DNA from: JBEKTY01 sp049515555 | GTDB taxonomy: Bacteria; Planctomycetota; Planctomycetia; Pirellulales; Thermoguttaceae | DNA length: 64,000 nt | Direction: 5' to 3' | NCBI GenBank assembly: GCA_049515555.1 | Contig: JBEKTY010000029.1 | Location: 8,943 to 72,942 of the forward strand | Shown here: in pieces, positions 25,409-37,500 of the stretch | Position numbering within the stretch: position 1 is the stretch's first letter | Layout of the letters: each line of letters starts with the position of its first letter | The notes under the pieces: model-generated | Seen by the model: only the letters and a program-made list of their open reading frames with translations | The model's database searches: none | What the model was told of the DNA's origin: nothing | Program-made: the position numbers and the translations under genes

Positions 25409-28174
25409 ATGGGGTTGCACATGGTGTTGCGTAAGTTGGGCCAGTCGCGGCGTACGGCGCGGCGCGGCAAGGTGAGTTCCCGGCTCCGCCACGGCGGACG
25501 GCGGGCCCTGTCCCTGGAATCGCTGGAAGAACGGTCGCTGTTGAGCGTGGCGCCGACGGTGGCGAGTCTGGCGCCGGCCTCGGCCGGCGGCTCCGTCGTC
25601 GCGGGCCCACACACGGTCAACGCCGTCAAGGCCTCGCTCTTGAACGCGCCCCTCACGCCGACCATCGGGCTCGATCCGACGACGGTTCCCCCCAGCGACT
25701 CGGGCTTCAGCAGCGATCCGGGAACTTTTGCGGACAACATCACCAACGACACCGTGCCGGGGTTTACGGGCACTGCCACCGCCGGCGACACGATCAACGT
25801 TTATGTTACCACCGACTTCGGTGGGGGTGACCAGTTGGTGGGCACGGCCACGGCCGACGCAACGGGCGCGTGGTCCGCTGCGTGGAATTCCGTTGTCAGC
25901 GGCCTGAACGACGCCGGCTATTTCAGCGCGGTGGACGGCGCGCGATTCCTCTACGCGACCGACGTGACCGCAAGCCCGAACGTAAGCTCGACCACGCTGG
26001 AGATCTTCGTCGATACGGGCGGACCGCAGGTCAACAGTGTGACGCTGCAGCCCAGCGGCCAGGACGCATTCGCGACCACGCCTACGCTCCCGGCCGCCGC
26101 GAATCGCTCGGTCAATGAGATCGACATCCAGTTCATCGACCAGGCCGTGCGGGACACGACGTTCCAGAAGTACTATGCTCTGAACAACGTCTCGGACCGC
26201 GTGCTGTCGAACTACTCGTTGATCGGGGCGAGCAGCGGACCGGTCGCCATCAGCAGTGTCTTGCCTTATGGTTCGCTCAATTTGCTCAATCAGGGGATCA
26301 CCGACGTACAACTTTATCTCCCCGCGGGGTTCACGCTGAAGGACGACACGTACACCCTGACCGTTTATGACTCCCTGGTCAACGATGCGGGCAACGCGCT
26401 GGACGGCGAAACGACCTTGGCGACGCAGCCCGCGGCGGACACGATCGTCCTGCCCTCTGGCGACAGCTTTCCGGGCGGGAACTTCTCCGCCCAGTTCACG
26501 GTCAGCCTGGGCACGCAACTGGCGGTGAACATTCCGCAGGGCACCCAGTTCTACGACCCCATCAACGGCGCAGACCCGTCGGCGGCCGTGACCGCCCCGC
26601 CGGTTCCAGGCAGCTACCCCAGCGACGTTGTGTTTGCCGGCAAGTTCGCCGGTCCCGACGCCTTCAGCGACTTGGCGGCCTACGGCAAGGTGGGCGGCCA
26701 GTATCAATTCCTGATGTACGGAGCCTGGTCCCCGCTTCCTGCGGGCACACCGCAGGTGAACGGCCTGCCGGTGGCCGGGAGTTTCCTGGGCAACACGCAA
26801 GTGGGCGACGACGTGGGCCTGTTCGACGGCTCGAACTGGTATCTGTTTACCAACGGCCCAACGAGTACCCCGCTAACCGTCGCCTGGCCGAAGGCCGACG
26901 TGGGGCTGCCGGTGGTGGGCGATTTCGACGGCGACGGGAATACCGACCTGGCCACCTGGAACTACCATACCGACACGTTCTATGTCTCCTTTGCGATCGA
27001 CAATTACGATCCCGGCCTGATCCAGTCGTTCCAGATCGCCGGCCCGGTCGGTTCCAATGCCCGGCCCGTGGCCACCGACATTGACCATGACGGCTACGAC
27101 GATCTGGGCCTGTGGGTGCCCAACTACGGCGCGCCGTCGACCCAGAAGCCGGCCGACTGGTACTTCCTGGAGTCGGGGACCATCTCGCTCTACGGGCGAA
27201 CCGCACTCTCGCCCTTCACGGTCGAGCATTTGCAGATTGGCAGCTCGGTCGGCGTGCCGCTGGCCGGGAACTTCTCGGCCTTGGCGATGGGTGATCCGCC
27301 GGCACAGGTTGCCCCTGGAATGCGGCCCAACGGGACCGTCCCGGCGGCAGGCTCGACCCTGATGCTGACCGGGAGCGCGGCCAACGATACGTTCAACCTG
27401 GCGCCCGGGAAGGCGGCCGGTACCTGGACCCTACTGGTCGACGGGGTGGCACACACCATCGGAGCGAACGTCACCTCGCTGAATCTCGACGGCCTGAAGG
27501 GCAGCAACACGCTGTCGATTACTGGTACGGGCAAGGGCGAGACGGCCAAGCTCTGGTCCGATCACATGCTGTTCCAGAGCGGGAAGCTGACCGTTACGGC
27601 CAAGAACGTGACGAACATCTCGGTCACCGGCGGCGGCAACGACAAAGTAACGATGCAGGACACGGTGGGCGGCGCCGCGCTGAGCGTCAAGGCCGGCCTG
27701 GCGACACTCGCCGGAAAAGGCTTTGCCCTTCAGGCACGCGGTTTCGCCAGCGTCAGCGCCGATGCCAAACCCGGCGCCAAAGACACGGCGGCCCTTTACG
27801 AGTCGTCGAGCAAGGGCCTGGTGACCAACCCGGTTCCGGCGATCGTCGCCCTGAAGGACGCCGGACTCTTGGCCGGGACGGAGTTCTTCGGCAAGGTGCA
27901 AATCCTCAGCCCGGCCGGCGCCGTGGTGAAGACGTACGTGCCCACGAAGCGGACGGGCGTGCTGAAGTCGCCGCCGCCGGCCATTCTTGCCGGCTCCAAG
28001 GTCGCCAATGCGCCGCCGGCGAGCGGCCCAGCCGCCACGGCCAGTGCGGCCAGCAGCAAGGCGACTCTGGGCGCCGCCCTGTTGGCCGTTGTGGGGCCAG
28101 GAACCACGCAGAAGTCGACGGCCGCACCATCTGCAAAAACCGTCGATTTGGCCATGCTGACTTATGTCAAGTAG
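25409..28174 (+). CDS. LEPR-type secreted surface protein
   Basis: 921-aa protein. The N-terminus is Arg-rich with the planctomycete extracellular motif LSLESLEERSLLSV (about 32-45). After a linker come Ig-like segments (about 95-210, TNDTVPGFTGTATAGDTINVYV; and 210-340, NRSVNEIDIQFID to DDTYTLTVYD). Residues about 400-620 hold repeats of the form VVGDFDGDGNTDLATW and DIDHDGYDDLGLW, which look like FG-GAP/VCBS-type Asp-rich calcium-binding blades. The part from 645 on has NDTFNLAPG- and LDGLKGSNTLSITGTGKGE-type beta repeats, and the tail is Ala/Lys-rich. A structural or adhesive extracellular role is likely. GAGAGGGGG lies 10-15 bases before the ATG. No enzyme site was found. Confidence 0.7.
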   Translation: MGLHMVLRKLGQSRRTARRGKVSSRLRHGGRRALSLESLEERSLLSVAPTVASLAPASAGGSVVAGPHTVNAVKASLLNAPLTPTIGLDPTTVPPSDSGFSSDPGTFADNITNDTVPGFTGTATAGDTINVYVTTDFGGGDQLVGTATADATGAWSAAWNSVVSGLNDAGYFSAVDGARFLYATDVTASPNVSSTTLEIFVDTGGPQVNSVTLQPSGQDAFATTPTLPAAANRSVNEIDIQFIDQAVRDTTFQKYYALNNVSDRVLSNYSLIGASSGPVAISSVLPYGSLNLLNQGITDVQLYLPAGFTLKDDTYTLTVYDSLVNDAGNALDGETTLATQPAADTIVLPSGDSFPGGNFSAQFTVSLGTQLAVNIPQGTQFYDPINGADPSAAVTAPPVPGSYPSDVVFAGKFAGPDAFSDLAAYGKVGGQYQFLMYGAWSPLPAGTPQVNGLPVAGSFLGNTQVGDDVGLFDGSNWYLFTNGPTSTPLTVAWPKADVGLPVVGDFDGDGNTDLATWNYHTDTFYVSFAIDNYDPGLIQSFQIAGPVGSNARPVATDIDHDGYDDLGLWVPNYGAPSTQKPADWYFLESGTISLYGRTALSPFTVEHLQIGSSVGVPLAGNFSALAMGDPPAQVAPGMRPNGTVPAAGSTLMLTGSAANDTFNLAPGKAAGTWTLLVDGVAHTIGANVTSLNLDGLKGSNTLSITGTGKGETAKLWSDHMLFQSGKLTVTAKNVTNISVTGGGNDKVTMQDTVGGAALSVKAGLATLAGKGFALQARGFASVSADAKPGAKDTAALYESSSKGLVTNPVPAIVALKDAGLLAGTEFFGKVQILSPAGAVVKTYVPTKRTGVLKSPPPAILAGSKVANAPPASGPAATASAASSKATLGAALLAVVGPGTTQKSTAAPSAKTVDLAMLTYVK

Positions 28175-28581
28175 GCAACCGGGTTTCTGCACTGCGCCCG
28201 CCTGCCGTTGCCGGCTTGTCCAGCAGGGCTTCCCACGCTGCTGGACGAGCCGGCAGCGGCAGCCCAGGCCGGCGTGGGAAAAGGGCAATTCCCGGGGTGA
28301 GACTTATTCCTGAGAGAGCAGTCAAAAATCGGAGGCTATGTCTCGCGTGCAAGAAGGATAACGGTAAGGGAGCGGGAACTTTCTGTGGGCCGGCTACGTC
28401 CAAGGGCCGGTATATCTCTGTGCACACAATATACCCCTTGATTTTGTGGTGAAAACGATTACCGTAGAAGTAATTGGGCGCGTTATACCATTTATACCGC
28501 CCGAGTCGGTTCAGAGCCGTCCGGCCTTTGGCAAGGAAGTGCCGGGGACTCGCTTGTAAGCGAGGGAGAGGAGAGAGGTCC
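28175..28581. other. Leader region of the giant gene
   Basis: About 400 bases. It contains the inverted repeat at 28202-28262 (listed) and an AT-richer leader. The frame of the giant gene stays open from 28474, but the strong ribosome site just before 28582 argues for the later start. Confidence 0.4.
28202..28262. repeat. Inverted repeat, GGCTTGTCCAGCAG family
   Basis: Arms at 28202-28226 and 28238-28262 (CCGGCTTGTCCAGCAG against CTGCTGGACGAGCCGG) pair with few mismatches. The family recurs at 48090-48168 and 59809-59871. It lies 30 bases after the stop of the 921-aa gene and may also act as its transcript end. Confidence 0.8.
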
Positions 28582-31500
28582 ATGGGGTTCGACAGTCTAT
28601 TGGGGCGCCGTCGGGTTGGCAAGCCGGTTCGGTCACGCCGCAGCGGGCAACGCCCGAACAAGTGGTCGCGGAACCGCTCGTTGCGAATCGAGCGCTTCGA
28701 GGACCGCTTGTTGTTGAGCATCGGCCCGGCGCTGCCTGCTTCTTCCGCCCTCGCCACGCAGAGCCCGCTGACCAGCGGGCCGATGCTGCTGTCGGTGATT
28801 CCCAACCAGGGGAACACGATTAACGAGGGGGACGTGCTCCACGTGGCCCCCGAGCAACTGACCTTGCAGTTCAACCAGAACGAACAGATCGACCCGAAGA
28901 CGGTGCAGGCAGGGATCAAGCTTACGCGGACCGATGCCGCGGGCAACACGACGACGATCACACCCGGCTACATCGCCGTCAACGATGCGCCCAACCTGAA
29001 CCAGGTGATCATCCGCTTCTCGCAGACGCTTTTGAGCGGAACATACCACCTGACGATCTTCGGCAGCGGCGCCACCCCGCTGAAGGGAACCCTGGTCCCG
29101 GCGACCGGGCCGGCCGGCAAGGACCTGCCCTTCAACGGCGGCGTGAATTTAACGCGCGATTTCACGCTCGACCTGGGGGCGATGGTCTCGGCGGTAGTGC
29201 CCCAGCCGGTGACGCGCAACGTCGCCGGGCAGTTGCAGCAGGCCGTGAACGAGATCGACGTCTACTTCACCGATCCGCTGAACACGACCTCGGCGCAGAA
29301 CCCGCAGTTCTATCAGTTGCTGGCCACCAGCGACACGGCCAACACGAACGACGACACGGTCTACACACCGACCAGCGTAACGTACAATTCGGCGACCAAA
29401 GAGGCGCAGCTCTATTTTTATCCTCCGGCGGCCCAGCAGGCGCACTACTCCTTCTTGCAGCCGTACTACGCCAGTACGACCAGCACTACGCTCAGCGCCG
29501 CGGATTATGCGAATTCCTTGAGCAGCCTTGCGCCGAATGGCACGCGCTCGCTGCGACTGCGGATCGGCGACTTCTATCAGCCGATCACTACCACGGCGCT
29601 CGCGCCGGCGGCGGGGGTGGCGGGAACGACCTATGCCGGCGCCATGCCGGTGGTGCCGGCGAGTGCGCCTTCGGGCACACCATCCTTCGGCACTTCGCCG
29701 TACAGCTACGTCATCTCGAACGAGATCCAAGCCACCTCCTACGACCTGCAATGGCCCGGCAGCTCCAACGATCCCGGCAGCCGCAAGCTGCCTGACGAGC
29801 CGGACGTGGCCATCGAGGGGCATTTCATGGGCGGGACCGGGGAGAATCCCGGTGGCAGCGGCATCCCCACGATTACCTATAACTTCCCGGACATTTACGG
29901 GGCCGACCGCTTCGGCAACCCGCTGCACAACCAGATTACGCCGCAGCAGGAAGCCGACACCCGCGCCATCTTCACGCTGTTTTCATACTACTTCGGGGCC
30001 CAGTTCGAGGAGGTAGCTTCGACGCAGGCCGGCGCGGCCGGCATCGGCGTGGTCACCGGCGACTTGTATCCCATGGGCCAAGTCTCCGGGGGCGGCATCG
30101 CCGGGGTGGGCGGCGGCGGCATGGCGGTGATGGACGCCGACCAGAACTGGGGCAACAGCGCCTTCGGCGGGGCCTGGACGATGGTCGCCGCGCACGAGAT
30201 CATGCACAACCTGGGCTTCGGCCACAGCTTCGATCTGCCGCCGGTCCAGGTCATGGGCGACGACGCCACCCAGGGCACCAGCGACCTGATCCTGCCCGGC
30301 ATGGGCGATCTGACCACCGCCCTGCACCTGTTCAAGGCCCAGAGTGCCGACATCGACATGTACCAGGTCACGCTGAGCCAGCCGGGGACTATCAGCGCCG
30401 AGACCATTGCCCAGCGGCTTCCCAACCCCAGCTTGCTGAACACCGAGCTGCGGCTGTTCCAGCTCAACCCGGACGGGACGTACTCGCCCATCGCGGCCAA
30501 CGACGACTATTTCAGTTACGACTCGTATCTCAGCATGGACCTGCCGGCGGGGACGTATTTCGTGGGCGTCACCGCCAGCGGCAACAACAAGTACGACCCC
30601 AGCACGCCGGACAGCGGCATGGGCGGGACCACCGTTGGGCCGTACGAGCTCCGCTTGAACTTCACCCCCGACCAGTCGGTCGGCCCGGCCCAGGGCACCG
30701 CCGACGGCAAGATCATCCTCACCGGCTCGTTCGTCGTCAACACGGGCACGACGCCCTTCGCCCAGTCCCCGGTCACCGGGGGGGTGGCGATCACGGGCAT
30801 CGGCGCCGCGAACGTCGCCGCGCTGAACGGGGAAACGTTCACCATCACCAACGGGAACAACTTCAGTTACACCTTCGAGTTCGTCGACACGTCGAGTCAG
30901 ACCCCGGCGCCCCTGACGCAGGGTAACATCGCCATCTATTACCAATCCGCGTCCGACAGCATCGGCGTCGTCCAGAGCGACATGGTCAGCGCCATCAACG
31001 CCGTGTTCACGGAGCTGGTCGACGCCACCGGCACGGCCTTCGACGGCGACGCCGACGGCAACCCGGGCGGGGTGTACGATTATTGGTTCAACGTGGCCGG
31101 CACCGAATCGTCGGGCAGCAAGGACCACACGCTGATCGTCGATAAGAGCGCCAAGAGCGGGGGTACCGGCACTTTGGCCGCGCCTTACAACACGATCGGC
31201 GCTGCCCTCACGACCGCCGGAAACGACTCGCTCATCGGCCTGCGCGACATCGTGCGGATCGAGGGCAATCACACCGTCAACGATAATCCGGGCATCCTGG
31301 CCACGATCTCCGATAATCAGGCCTACGAGATCGGCACCAACATTCTGGGCGCCGCCCTGGCCGACAATTCCTTTGGCAGCTCGAACGTGGTCGTTCCCAA
31401 GAACGTGTCGGTGATGATCGACGCCGGCGCGGTGTTCAAGCTGTACGGGGCCAACATCCAGGTGGGCAGCTCGGCAGTCAAGGTGGACCAAAGCGGCGCA

Positions 31501-34500
31501 TCGCTGCAGGTCCTGGGCACGCCGCTGGACGAGGTGTATTTCACCTCCTACCAGGACGGCAGCATCGGGCTGAACGACAACCCCCTGAAGACGATTGCAC
31601 CGAAGGCCGGCGATTGGGGCGGGCTGGTGTTCGAAAACGACGTCGACCAGGGCTACGACGCCACCAATCCGCCCCCGGTCACGCCCCGCGCCTACCCCGA
31701 GGCGCAAGGCATCTTCCTGGATTACGTGAACGACGCCGACATCGTTTACGGCGGCGGCTCGGTCAGCGTCAACGGCGTGAAGGGCATCTACGACTCGATC
31801 CACATGATCGACGCCCGCATCACGGCCAACTACAACACGATCAGCCAAAGCGCCGACGCCGCCATGTCGGCCGATCCCGACACCTTCCTGGAGTCGGAAT
31901 TCCAGGGCAATCAGGCGGGCGCGCTGTACACTGCCGATTACAACCGCGTCGGCCCCTCGTTCAACGCCAACACCCTGACCGGCAACAGCGTCAACGGCCT
32001 GCTGGTGCGGATCCGCACCCAGGCCGGCCAACCGCTGGACATGTTGACCGTGAGCACCTACCTCGGGCTGACCGCCGCCCGCCTCAACGCCCGCGACCTG
32101 ACCTACGTCATCCCCGAGAACCTGGAGATCCAAGGCCAGCCCGGCGGGCCGCTCGTGGGCGGCGGCACGGCTACCAGCCACCTCTTGCAGGCGTCGCCCG
32201 TCGAGATCGAGACCGTGGGCGGCGGGTCAATCAACGACGGCGATACCTTTGGCGTGGCTAACGGCCAGGGGAGCGCGACGTTCGAGTTCGACGGCGTGAG
32301 CCTCTCTGTCCTGGACGGCACGAGCTTCAGCAACGGCGACCTGCTGACGATCACCGATTCGGCCAACGCGGCCAACGATGAAACCTTCGAGTTCGGCACA
32401 GCCGCGTGGCTGGCGACCAACCCTCCGCAGGGCGCCGCCCCGATCGTCTTTACGCCCAGCGAAGACCCGGGAGCGATGGCCCAGACCGTGGCCGCCGCGA
32501 TCAACTGGCATTATTACAAGATCACCGCCGCTGACCCCGGGCCGGTGTATTTTGCGGCGAACAACAAGGGTCCGGGGGCCGACGCGCTGCCGTATACCGA
32601 GACCTCCGGCGAAAGCGAGACCAGCCCGCCGGACACCGTGGCGATCTATAACTTCACCACTACGGAGAGTTTCGCATTCAAGGCCGCGGGGGCCGTCACG
32701 GCGCTGAAGGTCGCCGGCACTCCCGGCGTGAAGGGCAAGGACGTGCGAATCGTCTTCCACGCCGACGATTCGCCGGAGACGGTGGCCAACAACGTTGCCA
32801 CGGCGCTTGTCGGCGCCGGCATTGGCGCCACGGTCAACGGGCAGATCGTGACGGTCGGCGCCCCGCCGGTGACATTCAGCGGCCTGGTGACGGTGACCAA
32901 CGCTCGGTGGCACGCCGGCCTGATAATCGACCCCGGGGTGGTGGTCAAGCTCAGCGGCTCGCGGATCGAGGCCCAATTCAGCACGCAGGTCATCGCCGAG
33001 GGGACGGCCAACAATCCCGTGGTCCTTACCTCGGTCGAGGACGACCGCTACGGCGCGGGCGGCACGTTCGACCTCACGGGCGACGGTTTCGACACGGGCG
33101 CTTCCAACACGGCGAATCCGGGCGACTGGGGCGGCCTGTATTTCGCCCCCGCTGCCCAGGGCAGCATCGATCATGCCGTGCTGGCCTATGCCGGCGGCAC
33201 GACCACGATCGAAGGCGGCTCGGCCGGCTTCAACGCCATCGAGACCCGCCAGGCCCACCTCCGCGTGGCCGACAGCCTGATCGAGTACAACGCTGGGGGC
33301 ACGGCCTCCGACACCGACGGCGACCGCAACGGCCGCGGCGGCAACGGCGCCGCCACGATCTACGTCCTGGGGGCCCAGCCGGTCATCGCCGACAACATCT
33401 TCGAGAACAACGCCGGCCCCGTCATCAGCATCGACGTCAATTCGCTCAACGCCACCAACGTGCCCGATTGGGGCCGCTCGACCGGCCCCCTGGCTGCCTT
33501 TAGCCAGTTTGACGACAACGACGGGCCGCTGGTCCGCGGCAATCGCCTGGGGAACAACGGCACCAACGGGATGCTGGTCCGCGGCGGCGTGTTGTCCACC
33601 CAGTCGGTGTGGGACGACACGGACATCGTCCACGTCGTCGAGAGCGAGATCAGCTCGAACAATGAGCACGGCTTCGGCGGCATCCGCCTGGAGAGCAGTC
33701 CCACGGCGAGCCTCGTGATCAAGCTCCAGGGCGCCAACGCCGGCTTCACGGCCAGCGGCACGCCCCTGGAATTCACCGACCGCATCGGCGGCGAGGTGCA
33801 GGTCCTCGGCCAGCCCGGCTACCCCGTCGTCCTGACCTCGCTCAACGACAACTCGGTCGGCGCCGGGCTGGACCTGTCGGGCAACCCGCAGAACGATACC
33901 TGTAATAATGCCCAGGCCGTGCCCCAGCCCGGCGATTGGCGGAGCATTCTGCTGGACGAGTACAGCAACGACAACAACGTGGCGGTGGTCAACGAGAACG
34001 AGCCGGCCAGCGGCGCCAAGAGCGACGTCGACGCCACGGGCTCGGGAATTCAGGCCCTGGGGGAATTGGCCACCTCGATCAACACCGGCAACGACAACCT
34101 GCGGCTGGGCTTCGAGGTCCACGGCTCGATCATGTACGACATGCCCAACGACGTGGACACGTACAGCTTCAGCGGGACGACGGGGACCCAAGTCTACATT
34201 GCCATGGAACAGACCAGCTTCGCCCTGGACTCGGTCCTGGAGCTGATCGACGCCAACGGCAACGTGATCGCCCGCTCGGACAACAAGGTTCAGGAAGACC
34301 CGGCCGAAGGCGGCAGCACGTCGCTGGCGGCCGGCGCGGCGCTGCCCTTCCAGGAGGGCAACAGCATGGCCCCCAACGACGATTACAGCGACAACATGCA
34401 CGACCCGGCACTGCGGGTCGTGCTGCCCGGCACGGCGGGCCAGGTGGGCACCTATTACGTGCGGGTCTATAGCGCCCTGAGTATCAACAACATCAACGCG

Positions 34501-37500
34501 ACCACCGTGCCCAATGTGGCCACCCTCAACGGCACCTCCTTCCAGGTGGCCGACTCCAACACCCTGGCCATCGGCGACATCGACGCCAGCCACGTGCCCA
34601 ACCTGGCCAGCTTGAACGGGATGACCTTCCAGGTGACCGACGGGAACGGCACCCCGGAGACCTTCGAGTTCATCGACGACGGCAGCGCATCGCCGGCGGC
34701 CCCGATCCTCGGCGACCAGCCCATCCACTACAACGACAGCACCGACACGATCGACACCGTCCGCGCCGACATGGTCGCCGTGATCAACGCCTCCGGGCTG
34801 GCCTGCACGGCCCAGGCCCGGGCCGACGGCACGATCGCCATCAGCGGCTTGAACGTGGTGCTGGACCTGGGGCAGACGGGCTTCGTGCAGGTGGGCAGCA
34901 CCCATCACGGCGCGACGTTCGAGTTTATCGACGCCAGCAACGCTTCTGCCGCGCTGACCCCCGGCGACCTGCCCATCTACTATCGCTCCACGGCCGACGC
35001 GGCCAACGGAATCGCCGCCGACACGATGGCCACGATCCTCAACGACATGGTGCTGGCGATCAACGGCTACACGCTGCTGGGGAACATCCAGCCGCTCTCT
35101 TCGCTTAACGGCCAGCAGTTCCAGATTGCGGATACCACGGGCAACTCGGTCACGTTCGAGTTCATCGACAACGCCGGTACCCCGCCGGCGACGAAGATCC
35201 AGGGCGACCAGTACATCCATTACAACTCGACGACCGACACCACCGGCGTCCTGCGCGGGGATATCGTAACGGCCGTCAACGGCGCGGGCCTGGTGTGCCA
35301 GGCGGTGGTGCAGCCCTACGGCGTGGCGCTGTTCGACCCGAACTTCGGCACCGACGACAATGCCAACTTCGGGGTCAACCCGGGCTCGACGCCGTTCGTC
35401 ACGGCCTCGATGCCCGGCGCCGCGTGCGGCGTCACCGCCGCGGCCCGGCCCAACGACCAGGGCGTAGTCGATACCATCGCCCTGTACGGCTTCAAGATCG
35501 TGGCCCCCACGGACACCACGCCCTTGGGGACCTTTGTGGGCACCACGCCCTTCGCCGAGTACGGCCGCACCTCCGGCATCTACCAGTTGCAGGTCCGGCT
35601 GCAGTGCCTCGAGGAGATTCCGGGTTCCGTCATCCAGTACTCGAGCATCCATTACGCCACCAACGGCATCGACATCAAGGGCCTGCCCAACCATTCGCCC
35701 TTCCTGGCAGACAGCTCCAGCCAGACCGACGACGTGGTGGGGACGACCGCCACCACCTTGCAGAACGCCCAGGACCTGGGCAATTTGCTGCAATCCAACG
35801 ACGGCGCGATCACCGTCACCGGCAATCTCTCGTCGCTCTTGGACGTGAACTGGTACAAGTTCGAGTTGAACGAGGCGGACACAGAGTTGGATCCGCAAAC
35901 GAGCTACCCCACGATCTTCAACATCGGCTATGCCGACGGCATGGCCCGGCCGGATACCGTCATTTGGGTCTTCGACTCTGCCGGCGACCTGATCTACAAG
36001 TCCGGCGCCGGCGGATCGAGCATCCCCGGCTACTCGAACATCGCCGACAACGAGACGGCGCCGCTCCCCGGCGGCAACGGGCTGACGAATCCAAACGGGA
36101 ATTCGGAGGCCGGTTCCGATCCGTACCTGGGACCGATCCAGCTCGACATGGCCGACAGCCAGACGTACTACGTGGCAGTGACGGGCCTGGCCGTTACGGC
36201 CAACGCCCTAAGCCAGAGCCTGGCCCGCCAGGAGCCCGTCGATTCGGTGCAACGCGTGGTCGAGAACCACGTCGACTCGAACAACGGGTCGAACCTTGCC
36301 AGCAACGCCACCACGTCGCTCACGCTCACGCCGGCCCCCTTCACCCTGGGCGACGTGACCCTGTACGCCAACACCGGCAATAACCTGTACACCGTCAATC
36401 CCTTCACCGGCGAGTATGAGACCGAGGTGACCGGCCAAGGGCTGGGCAACGATTACCTGCCGCAGACCCCCAACGGCGTGACCTACGGCGACGTCGCCAT
36501 GCGCCCCGACGGTGAACTGTACACCCTCAGCGACAACGCCGACGCCAACGGCGCCATGACGGCGGCCGGGCAGTACATGCGCCTGAACACCGGCGACGCC
36601 CGGACGGCGATCTCCGACCAACAGGACGGGCTGGTCACCTACGACATCGACCCCCAAACCGGCAGCCTGGTCCAGAATACCGGGGTGGGCGTGAACTTCA
36701 ACGCCATGGCCTTCGGCCCGCTGAACACCAACAATATCTGGCCGGTGTTCGCGGTGGGAAACCTCGGCAACGGTCTGGGTGCCGACCTCAACGGCGTCAC
36801 GTACACAAGCAATCTGCTGTACGAATTGGACAATAACGGGGCGGCGATGAACTACCCCAAGGACCCCGGCACGGCCCCGCGCCTGGGGACAAACGTCACG
36901 CCGCTGGCCTGCCTGTCGACCAGTCCCACGATCGTGCTCCCCACGGGCGGCGCCACCGATCAGACCACCGCCGCCCCGGCCAACGACATCACCGACGGCA
37001 TGACCTTTACCGTTACCGATTCCACGACCAACGCCACCGATCAGTTCGAGTTCGATTGCGGCATCGACGTACACATGGACCCCACCGGCGCCCAGGCGGT
37101 CCGCGACGGCCAGACCTTTACGCTCAGCGACGGCACCAACACCGACACCTTCCAGTTCCGCAGCGGGCCGGTGCTGACGATCAATACCACCGCCGGCTTC
37201 GTCAAGGGCGACACGTTCCAGATCACCAACACGGCCAATCCGCCCGTCACCACCACCTTCGAGTTCACCGACGGCACGGTCTCTACCGGCAGCAACCAGC
37301 CGGTCAATTTCAAGAACGGCGACAGCGCCGCGGCCGAGCTCAGCGACGTGGTCACCGCCGTCAACAACGCGAACATCGGCGTGACGGCCGCCGGTTTCCT
37401 GGCGGGCAACCAGGGCCGCATCTCGCTGAACAATGGCGCCGTTGTCCCCACCATCCTGGCCAACAACCAGGTCGGGATTGGCTTGAACGCCGTCACCGGC